DNA of 64,000 bases from assembly GCA_003255025.1 (NCBI GenBank), contig QANY01005768.1, positions 62,001 through 126,000 of the forward strand, read 5' to 3'. The notes under the pieces were generated by a model, which saw nothing but the letters and a program-made list of their open reading frames with translations, did not search any database and had not been told where the DNA came from. Within the stretch, counting starts at the first letter, position 1, and every line of letters begins with the position of its first letter. The stretch is from Datisca glomerata. Taxonomy: Eukaryota; Streptophyta; Magnoliopsida; Cucurbitales; Datiscaceae. This document shows positions 47,648-59,600 of this stretch, in pieces. The translations under genes were made by a program, and so were the position numbers.

Positions 47648-50600
47648 CAATTAGTAACAAGATATTCACAAGCACATAGAGGCTCAAATTATACTCGAAA
47701 ACATTAACCTGGAAAATATACAAGTTACTACAAGATAACATTTTGTAAGATAACTCATAAGAACAACAAATAGTCAAACACAACCGTGAACATAAGTTAG
47801 AAGATAGTTCACAAATCAGTCCTATAAAAAACGGCAGTTCATAAATCAGAAGAAACTAGTTAAAAGAACTTCAATAACATGGAAAGAAAGTAAGCTAAGG
47901 GAATGTCTTAGTATTACTTCTAGATTCTCAAAGTTCTCATATGGTGGTAACCAAAAGCCTAGTATTTAGGTGCCACAATGGTAAAGTGCTATTTTGTGGT
48001 TGTCCTGTATAAATCCTTCAGTCTTCAGTGCGCAAGAAAGGTCAGAATGGTTCTTGTATTCCTTTGGTGGTGGTGTTTGAGTGTGCCATGGCGATGTGTT
48101 GTATTTTGTACGCTTGGAGGTGAGGGGCAAACCTCAATGGTAATATTGTACCGCCAGTATGACTGATGGAAGCAAGATGCGTCCCCCAAACGGGTGACTA
48201 GTTCAGGGTGTGGGTTAACACCATAATGGATGCAAATGTTTGGGTCAAGGTTAACTTTGTGACAACAGCTTCATGAAATTTCAAGTAAATGCAATTTTAC
48301 AAGAAACCCATTAATTTGCACAATGATTTATAGAGTTCAAGAAGAAACAACCAAGACTATGGCAATAAATGAATGACATTGGCATACACCACCTATCATT
48401 AATTTTCCTCAATGTTCAGTCCGCAAAAAATTTGGAAAGAGGAGACAAAAATGTCAATTTGCATTCAATAACTCACCTTTATAAATTGGCCATACGTAAC
48501 TCGTTGGCTGTTTGGGTATCTATAATACACCGCAAAGCCAGGCATATTTCCACATTCACGCTCATAAATAGACTCACCACTCTGGAGAAAAAAAAGAAGA
48601 GAAAAGAGAAGATTAATCAACAACGACAACTGATGATATGGAAAGGAAAACCCCACTATTATTTGCATTGAAGTGCTTTACTGAATGTCATATAACTTTA
48701 TAAGTCGAAGAAAGAAAAAAGATCAAATAGATAAAAGATATAAAGATTCTCAACATTTATTTATTATAACTGTGGTATCCGGACTTCGCCGGCTATTCCC
48801 CTGGGGACCTGGCAGTTTAACCAGGAGACCTCCCAGTGGCCCCAAGAAATTGACGCTAGGGGGAATCGCACCTGGAATGTGCACCTAATCCACACATCCA
48901 AACATTCGCCCTAATCCACACATCTCAACATTTAGCCACCCCCAGAGACTGAAAAGGAGAAGAAAAGTGAACAATTACCTTCCAATGGTAAGCAATCTTT
49001 AGTGTCTCATACAAAAATCTTCCAAGCCTACCCGCTTCGTATTCAGTACAGCAGCATATCATAGGTTGTAAGGTTTTACATATCAAAACATCGATATGGT
49101 TGACTGTGTTAAAAAACGGTGTCCCAAGCGAATGAAGAGTGTGCACAAACATGGCACAATAGACAGCATCAGGCATACTGAATGTACAGCGTGGAAAAAT
49201 ACATCGCTGAAGGAACTCCATGTTGATTTTCAGAGTATCAGGACATGAACTCAACCATTTATCCTTCTCAAGAGAAAGTCGTCGACGAACAGATGCAACA
49301 TGTTCTTCATGCTTATAAAGCTCGCTGGTTAAACGATCAAGGGATTCTTGAATCCTTTCTTTGTCTTTTTTCCTCTTAGTGATTGCTGAACTTGAATTAT
49401 CTGAGAGCTCTTCCAGAGCTTTAAGAGCAGCATGCTGCTTGGAAATTTCTGATTCATATCTACTTCTAGGAACGTAAAGATCATAAAGTGTCAGCCCCCA
49501 AAACGTAGCATAGAGGTCTGGAGAGAGGCTGTTCCAGGCTCTTGAAGGCAACATAGATTTTACTGTATCAAGCAGATCTGACCATCTGCACAAATATCGT
49601 GAACAAATGGAATAAAGAACAGCTCACAGGAACCTAAAGTAGAAAAATGATAAGGCGTTTAAACATCATTGACATGAAAAATGGTCAATTTGAACCTTTT
49701 TTTCTGGGACAGCCTAGAGTTTTCATCCATTATCAAGGAACAGAGGATAACTCTGATCCAATGTTAGAATCAGCTTGAGGGGGGGGGGGGGGGGNNNNNN
49801 NNNNGGGGGGGGGGGGGGGGGGGGGAGATCTGCAGGTCCATATACTTTCCGCAAAAAGAAAAGAAAAGTTCAGCTCTAGGCGGAGAATTATATAACTATG
49901 AAAAGAAAAGAAACGAAGATGCAGCTTTTTTTCCTTTTCTCCTTTAAATAGTCCATAAAATGTTATCAAAGCATCAAGAAAGCACTTTAAAGTCATCCTT
50001 TACGGTGCTGGGGTAACAGAGAAGCACCATTACAAGTACAGAGAAAAAAATATCAGCTCCGCCCCTAATGTACAAGAGTGACATGAATGTATAACATCCT
50101 TTAATTTAGATAATGCTACATGTGACAAGGCTAAACAATAAAACTTGGGTGATATAATATAAAATCATTACAGAGAATATAAACATTGTATATCAGCAGC
50201 TTAAGCAATTTTTTCTTATCAAAATAGTGAGAGAGCAGCTTGAGCAATTTGTTCTTATAAAAAAAGTAAGAAAGCAGCTTACGCAATTTTTTAGTTGATA
50301 TATATACTCTACAGCACCACAAGAAGACCGATAAAGCAAAAAATTACATCTGATGACTCACACTATAGGTTTCCGAGGAAAGCCAAGATCCAAAACCACA
50401 TTGCTGGAATATTCTATAGGTTCTGATTCAGAATTTAAGGCTGAAAGATTTGCATCATTGACATCCAAAGGCCAAAAGACATCAGAGCTAGCCAGACACT
50501 TGAAGAGCCTCATCACGGGACGATATATTAAGAAGGCAACCTGTAGGGCAAAAGAAAAGAATTATCTATTAGACAACATAAGAACACAAGATATAGATAT

Positions 50601-53600
50601 GTTTTTTTATAAGAAACAATATATATTAATATAAAATAAGATAATTGCAGAGTTTGGTGAATGAGTAATCCAACCGAAACCAAAAAACGCCACCAAAACA
50701 ACAATCAATCTTTACAAACCGCTAACCAATCTACGGTAAAAAAAACAAGGGGATATTCTTAAACCACTTAGAATTAGAAGCACAAAGAGAAGACAAAAAA
50801 AGAATCTTCTCCCAAAGAGACACTAAATCCTCCGACGACTCCTCAAAGATTCTTCTATTCCTCTCCGTTCACAAGCACCAGAGAACCACCATGACCCCAG
50901 TGTCCAGAGAACCTTTTGCTTCCTAGGTAAATGCATCTGAAGCACCTCAAGGAGTAACCTGTCCGCTCTATACTGGGGAACCCAATGCAAGTTTAGTCTA
51001 TCCCGCAAGTTGCTCCATAAGAAACTAGCTGCCGAGCAATGAATAAAAAGATGATCCAAGTCTTCACTGCTTCTACGGCACATAATGCAAAAACCGGGAG
51101 ACAAAGCCATGCTAGGGTGACGCCGTTGAACCAGCTCTTGGGAGTTGATCTTACGATGAACTAAGCACAAACAAAAGAACTGAACCTTCTTGGGAGCTCT
51201 AACCTTCCACACACCACGGATAGAGGAGTATAAAGAACTGCTAGGAGACGATAATCAAGATTGGGAAGAAGCGAGGAAAGCTAGATGAGATTTACACGAA
51301 AAAAGGCCGGACGACTCTAAAGACCAAATTCTTGAATCTGGGATGGACTCACTAAAAAAGAAAGGCTCCAGAGACCCTAAAATTAAGGCTAAATCCGTTG
51401 TTTCTCTATCGTTTAGAATTCTAGTGAAGTGGAAGTTCCATGCTCTATTTAAAGTAGACCAAAAAGACCTTGCGCAATGAACTTCCACAACAAAATTATA
51501 AGGATTTCCTCGACTCAAAAGACCAGAAATGTTGAATAGATTTTTCTAAAAGAAAAAAAAACGAAATTATAAGGATTGAACAAAAACATATCTCAAGAGG
51601 TAAAATGAAGTTTCCACAACGGTACTTGATAAATAGTGAAATAATAAATTTCTATTGATGATTGTGAAATACAGATACGAGTGAAGAACACTATACCTTA
51701 TCGGAGCGATCAAACACAAGAGCAGAGAGAGAGAGAGAGAGAGAGAGACAACACCTCAGGATCAAGGTGATACAGGTGGACAAGCTCATCAAGTGAGGGA
51801 AGCAACTGAGCATAAGCTGATGCAGGTGTCACTGCACTACACAGAAATTCAACGTACTGGAGAAGAGTACCATGGCATCTATCAAACTGCTCACTGACCA
51901 TCTTAATATAGGGGGCATTCGCATTAATAACAACTCTGCAAAAGAAAATAAAATCAAGTTGCATACAAAATTTGCCTAAAAATTGTGAAAATTGCTAGTG
52001 CAGGCAACATATTTTAAACTATTCAAGTATAAGATTACACCTGATGGGAAAGACTACAAACCGGTGAAAACATTATGGATGGTGGAATCATTGGACTTCA
52101 GAGAAGAGAAATCCCCCCAAACCCTAGCCTCAAGCAACACCTCTCTCCTTCTTCAAGGAAAAAAGAATAACAAAGTAATGAGAAATAGCAACCCTTTTGC
52201 TCTTCTATTCAAAGCCCCCCAAAACCCTCTGCTCCCTCCTAAGAAAAATATAGTTATAAGAAATGGCAAACATAAAGCCCCCTCCCCCCNAAACCCCCCC
52301 CCCCCCCCCCCCCCAAAAAAAAACCTCTATGCCCAATTCTTCGCTTCCCTTTCTGTAGCCTCCACTCTTTTGAATCATCAAACATGTACAAGAAAGATAA
52401 ACAAAATGAATCCTTTACTCTTCTATCCACGGCCCTCTATCAGTTCCTTTTATTCCCTAGTCCTAACCTTCCCTTTCTACCCTTTCTCCCTCTGCGAAGA
52501 AAATGGACCATTTGTTCTTTAATCCAAGGCCCTCTATCAGCTTATTCTATATCCTAGTCGTAAACTCTCCTCTCTCTCTCGAGAAATACCAAGGATAAAG
52601 GAAACTCAAATTGTATTCATCAAGTATGCTCATTCATAAATTCAGGCACATTTGAATTTAATATTCTTTGATGATTCGGTAACATATATAGAGGAATGCA
52701 GAGGTATAGCGTGAGTTGATAATGGGTTTTGAGGTTGGAAATAATAGTGTCGGTGACTCATCTCTAGTTTGCCGACTATACCATTTTCTTCTTAGAAGGG
52801 GAAGAATCAGTTCGGAATACTTGCAAGATTTTGGAAGTCTTTGAAATGGTTTGAGGGTTCAGAGTGAATTTAGAAAAAAGTTTGGGACTGGGTCGAGATG
52901 GATATATACCATTTTGGCGTTCTCTTCGGGTCGTGCAGTTAACAATTGGGCAATGTAGTATTTAGGCTTGCCCTTGGGTGGTTATCCCTTTCTATTTCAT
53001 TGGGACCTATGGTGGAGAAAATCCTGAAGAGACTATCTAGATGGAGGACATTATTTTTATCTGAAGGAGGTAGATTGACTCTCATCAGTCGATGTTGGCT
53101 AGTCTTGCCACATTTTTCTCTCTTTTTTAAACGCCTCATAGTGTTGCCGTTATAGTTGAGAAGCTTATGATATATTTTTGGTTGGAAGGTGTGGAGGAAG
53201 ATAACGGCACTCATCTTATTAGATAGGAGAAAGTCCCTTGTCCAGGTCGTGAGAAAGGTCATGAGATAGGAAACTTGATCAATCATAACATTGCTCTCAC
53301 TAGGAAATGGCTTCGGAGATTTCCTCCGGAATCTGAATCGTGGTGGCATTCCATCATCACTAGTGAACATGGGCTTTAGGATAATGGTTGCGATTCCAAT
53401 ATGGCCCGACAATCCTTTTAGTGTAGTCCTTGGAAATTTATTTCTCAAGGTATCGATCTTTTTTCAAGTCATGTTTCTTATAAGCTTGGCAAAGGGGATA
53501 TGATTAGATTTCGGGAGGATTCGTGCATTTTCCCTACTCCCATTGCTTTTTCTTTCCCTAGGGTCTATTCGTGTCTTGGGCTTCATAATCCTTCCACTAG

Positions 53601-56600
53601 ATCCTTTTGGTCTCTTATTAATCTGCTTGGTACTTCAATTTCTTTAAAAGTCTCCATATAACTGAGCCTGTTCGTTTTTTCCCAAATAATCCCGACATGA
53701 GAGTTCGTTTGTTGGATATTTTGGCAACTTTCAATTGCAAAACTTTCTTTTCATATCTGACTTCTCATAATAACAGTACTTCTAGTGGGGAGGTTCCGCA
53801 TCCTCTTAAGATGGTTCGAAAGCTGAAATTGCTAGGAAATTTCAATTCTTTTGTTGGTGTCTTGGCTATCGTAAGAACAATACTCTTGTCATGGTTCAAA
53901 AGTAGCATCCGAAAATGGCGCGGTCTCCCTTTGTTTGTGTGATGTGTGGGAAGAGCGGAGAAGACTTGAATCATCTTTTCATTCTTTGCTCTTTTGCCAG
54001 TAGTTTGTGGGGAGAAGACTTGAATCATGTTTTCATTCATTGCTCTTTTGCCAGCAGTTTGCACCGTTCAATGTCAAATCTTCAGTTAAGTTGGGTGTCT
54101 CAAAAGAGTGTGGATAATCACTTTAAGGAAATTTTTCCGTTGGAGCTTCCTAGGAATTTCAAGATTTTGTGATATACAGGGGTTATTGTTGTTATGGTAT
54201 CTTTGGCTGGAGCGAAATTGGAAGATTTTTTAAGATGTTTGGATGATATTGGTTCTCTGTGGAACAAAATTCATTTTATGATCTCTGTTTAGGTGGTTAA
54301 CAATACAGAGTTTAAGAACTTCCCTTTGTGTATGATTAATTCAAATTCGGCGGCTGTTTGTATAGAATAATTGGTCTTTTGAGAGTTCGGTGTGGACTGC
54401 TTATCCACCAAAATTTTTTTGTACTGTAACTTTTTATTTAATAACATATTTGTTTTCATAAAAAAAATAAAACTGGATAGATAAAAAAAATTGCATCAGC
54501 ATGTTTGCTGTGTCAAAACAAAACATCCATAGAACTTATGTATGGGTATAATCTAAAATTTATAGAAATTTATATTTATCAAATTACAGAAAACATGCTG
54601 ATGCAACTTCTATTGATGTTGCTATTTAAAATTACTTTCATCTTCGTGACCAAACAATAGTATCCTAGCCACTTTGTACTACAAGTCATCAAGAATTCAT
54701 ATCCTTCCATATGCAAACTCATGGTATGTTGCTTTTTCACTGAACAAAAATATTCCCGACTCTGATGCAAGAAATAATGCGCATGGGGAATAGTTTTGTA
54801 GAATTAAAAGAGTCATTAAGAGTTGTATTGTTTTAATGCATAAGTAGTAATTATAGTCTAGAAAAATCTGAGGAGCATTAAATGATTTTAGGAACTATAA
54901 GTACTTATTATGGGGTAGTTTAAAGGTCATCTAAAAGTACTACTAGAAAAGAAACTTAACCCCGCTATTGTAATGAGATTTTCCAGCAGATAGTAAGAGA
55001 ATTCCAGATAATTTCCAGTTTTACAGCAACTCAAGGCTTTTCCCAGATTTCCCTTAAAGAAATTTGGGCTCCAACGGTGCTTGGAGTACAACATTCCCTG
55101 TAGTCTAACAGATTGAGGACTGTACCACACTCACTTTACAGCAGACTCCCATCTTAGGTACAGACAAGTAAGCACATTCATATTGCAGCAAGCCTGTCTA
55201 ATAAATCTGTTTTTTCCTGATTTCCTCTCTTCAGACAGCCCAAATCAAGGATATGTGCAGCCAATAGAAATAACATTCAAGCGAACAACAGAAAGAAAGA
55301 AATTTTTTATGACTAAAAGAAACATGAATCTAAATTTTTAGTTTCCTATAAAAAACGAAGAAACATTAATCAACCAATTTTCCAATCTATGCAACCATTT
55401 TATACATAACAACAAAGACAATGTTTCAAATAATCATATTACAAAAAGAAAATAGTAGAGCTTACAATGAGCGGTGTTGAGCAATAAGTAGCAGGAGGGG
55501 AATCGCCAACTTTGGTTCATCCCTTGAAAGCAAGGAGTCCCGTAGCCTGTTACTAGATTTGATTAATGCCTGCATTGTTTAGGGTCAGATGTTAGAACTG
55601 AAAAACCAAAGCTATTCTTTTTTATAAGGAACAACAAAAGCTATTAATGACCCAGAAGGAACATTTGACAGGTATTATTTTTTAATCTTTTTAAATAAGT
55701 ATTCTTTATTTATCAGCAAAGATGTTTGTATTGTTAACGAATCCCTAAGGGCTTACAAAAGATGGAAAAAAAGAGGTTCCAACTATAAAAAAGGTTGGAG
55801 TGTCTGGATCTAAAGAATAGATCCATTCTTTACAAGAAAGCGTAAAGGAACTAAAAACTTTATCAACAGGAGAATGAATCTCTTCAAAAGCTCTAGCATT
55901 TCTTGGCACCACATGACCTTGTTGTTTCGAGTCACTCCAAAAGATGTTGCCTGATAGCGGAGAGTCTCACTCCCTGCCATGGCATCCAGCTGTTCCTCAG
56001 TAAGATTTTCAGTGTACTGGACATTTGCCATTTGTTGAATTAGCTCCTACGTGGACATGACATGGAAAATAAGAAAAAATAATTGGCATATTATGGTCAA
56101 GCTCTGAGTCTAATCATAAATGATACATGACTTTCCTTTCAGATCCAAGGAGTACCTGGAGGAGAACTAGCTCAATTCCTTGTCCTTTCTTTAACTGGTT
56201 AACAAGATACTGAAAAAGACCCCTCAACTCCATAGATGGATATTTCTTACACCTAGGAACCACGAAAATGGTGTTATGTTCTGAACATATAATCTTTAGA
56301 GTTTTCCTTTTTCTAAAAGAATCAAAGCACATAACTTATGAGAAATGAATACAATAACATTTGTCTTAAAATTGTATATGAGAAAAAAAATTCAAGCATG
56401 AATCTTCTCATATTACAGTATGAATATAATTGGTGTCAATTTCCAAGTATTCTCAATAGTCAGTACCATTACATCACTCGACTTGTATTATGTCAAGACC
56501 ATTTATAAAGATTTACACAAGATCGAGAAAAAAAAACTAATCTGACAAGGAAAAATGAAAGATTTTAATATCCAATAAATAAATATGAAAGCCAAACATA

Positions 56601-59600
56601 GCAACTTTCATACTGCTAGTTTGTTGAAGATATTACTTTCCAAAAATATTAAGTGGCATCAGCACAGCAAAACATTTCACACTAAAGTGGAGAGCTTAAT
56701 TTTTAATCTTGTACCAAAGTTGTGAAACAATTTTCATACATAATTGGTAAGTGAACTAGATTGATCGTCTCAACCATGGCTATCAATATTTTGTTGTCCC
56801 TTATCAATCACTAAAGTTTCTTTCCACCAAAACTGCCAGCAATATCCACCGGTATAGGTAACGAAAACCAATGGTAAAATAGAGTGAAAAAATCACAAAG
56901 TAGAATTACAATGAATGGCCATAACAAAAATCCAAAATTAAATAGTAAAACCTTCAACAGCAGCTTCACTAATAAATAGGCACCAACCTAAAATTAAAAT
57001 GTTACAAGAATCTCACTCATCAGTTACGGGGAGGGCTGATGACCGGAGAACTTTATATGCGCTATGCTAAATTTTTTTTATCAGTAATGCGTTATGCTAA
57101 ATTAAGTACATTAGTCTTCAAATGTAACTTGGGATAACCCCTTCAGTCGACAAATGATCCTATCTTGGTGATGCACAACAGCAGCAAGAGAAAGATAAAT
57201 AGAGCGCAAGCCGTGCAGAAACCATGCAGAAACGGAGGATGGAACAGCCGGAACTTACAAATCCTCAAAACAAAACAATGTCACACGAGCTAAATTGATT
57301 GACATGTCAAGAAAATTTCTTACCAGCCATTCTACAATCAATCGCCACTTTTTCATGGACTAACATATTTTAGATGTTGAACATACCAAATATGTACATA
57401 ATATGATTACCTATGAGGAAAAGAAAACTAAGGAAACTTCAGGTTCAAAATAAAATGTATCCTCCCACTCCTTTATATCTGAACAGTCTCAAGGATCTCT
57501 GGATATTTAGAGATGAAGCTCAACTGAAGCAATTTAGCCCACGGACTTTTGGCTGTCCCCCATATAACCATTTTACTTTAGTTGCTTCAACACCTCAACT
57601 ACCAGTATTGCTAGCATCTCATTCTACCAGCCTGCAGAAGCATGGACCCATAACCTGATTACCATAGAGCATTCATCAGAGAGAGCTACTAGATCTTGAT
57701 TCACGAGTTTTAGTTTAATGCACCTCCTTTTCAAAAGAATGCAACTAATATCCAAGTGGTCGCAACTGAGATGCCATATGTAAAATTATCACATAAAATC
57801 AGTCAGATCTGATATAGAGTGAAACTCTAAGAGCACAGAAGGATGTAGTAATGGTTATTAGTAACCTTCACTGGACGGAATACGTGTTCCATCTTCAGCC
57901 CCCCAAGATATACAGTGATCTCTTCATGAATTAGAAATTTATGGACTCCATTTCAAGAATTCTCACACTATCTGAAGATCAGCAACTTCACGGCCAGCCA
58001 TTAACAAAATCTTTCTTTCATTCACTCCAAAACAAACTACATTACGAAGTTCAATGCATAATTATGAACGCGTAGACCATTAAGTTCTCACTGGCATCCG
58101 TATTACTCTATCCTGTTAATAGAACCAATACCCCCGTTCAGCTTGCTCTCCCAACAGCTCCACATGCAGTTAATCCAACAATTTTTTTTGACGCATTAAG
58201 CATCTCCCTTGCCAAGATAGATCAAGTAACATTATCCTCAAGAAAATTCTTTTCTAACCAGTGATGCCCACACCTCATACATCTGTCTGAAGATACTAGC
58301 TTTCTTAACACCCCAATATCCTTCTTCGTGAACTTTAAGAAGAAAAAGAAACTGAACAGTGATCTCAATAATGTACTCCTCACTTATCCTCAACCTCAAT
58401 TGAATTAACTTCGTCCCACTCTGATGATCCGCGATAAATCACTGTATCGAATGCCATACAGTTCTCTGAGTAGCCCTGCCAATAAGCAAGACTAAGTTGT
58501 TGCAAGGATCTGATCTAACTTGCCAATCAGGGAAAAAATGTCCAGCTAATCATCCTGCTTCTACCAAGGGTAATCTGCAACCCGCGAACTGAAGTAAAGC
58601 ACTCGAGGAAATATATGTTCGACAGAATGATGTAAGTTCACATATCAGACTCTTCTTTTTATACGGCACATAAAAAACTCTAGTACATGCCACTTCAACG
58701 CATATGTGACTGACTTAATTATCACTTGACAAGAAGAAAACATTGCAACCAAATGAACTCGAACTAAATACAAGTTCAGAAGACTCAGATCTGCATTTGA
58801 CTAATTAAAATACAACAGAAATCGTGCCCTCTTAAGCCACCACATTGTTTTCACTTTCCTAAAAAAGGCAACACATTTTGAACTCAAGATAGGTTTCTAA
58901 CAAAATGTTTAATAAATAAGTAGTTGACAAGCAAGGTAATAACATATCCACAGGTGGCAGATCAGAATCAAAAGGTATATCTGGACATTTGCAAGAAAAG
59001 AAGTTACATACAAGTGACCCCAAAATGAAGCCAAAGATTGAAGCCAGTCTGACAAATTAAGGCCATCATCTTTCAACTTATCGCGGCCACCATGCGCCAA
59101 ACGCTCAATGACAACGTATTCCAAAACATCATACTCTAGCTACACAGAAAGAACACAATTAAGAGATATTAATTAACAAGACAAGGCAACAAAATTGAAA
59201 AAACTTATGCCAATCCATTTTAAACACAGATAATCGCATACCTGGGTAAGATATTTAAATGCATCTACCACTGGAGCAATCATATCCCTGTACGCTTCAA
59301 TCTGCAGATCGAAGTTTTAGGAAATTATTCTCCCTCAGTAAAATTTTAACTTGTGAGTCTAATCCAACAGTACCTGATGGACAATTGTGCGAAGTACGGT
59401 CATCGGGTTAGCATGAGCTAATTTTGCAACCATCCGGCCCAACTGCTTTAAATTCTCTTTTGCGAGACGCTTTAAAATCCTCCTTGTGTCCAACTGCACA
59501 TATACATCAGTAAAATTGATTTGGTGAAATCAAGAACCTAAAATACAAGATAACATATACCTTTGCCGTTTGCCTTGCTGATAAGACCATAGGAATCCTC

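Noticed and set aside
52266..52330. Protein with a proline/lysine run
   Set aside because: Produced by a poly-C/N/poly-A run in a THO2 intron, not coding.
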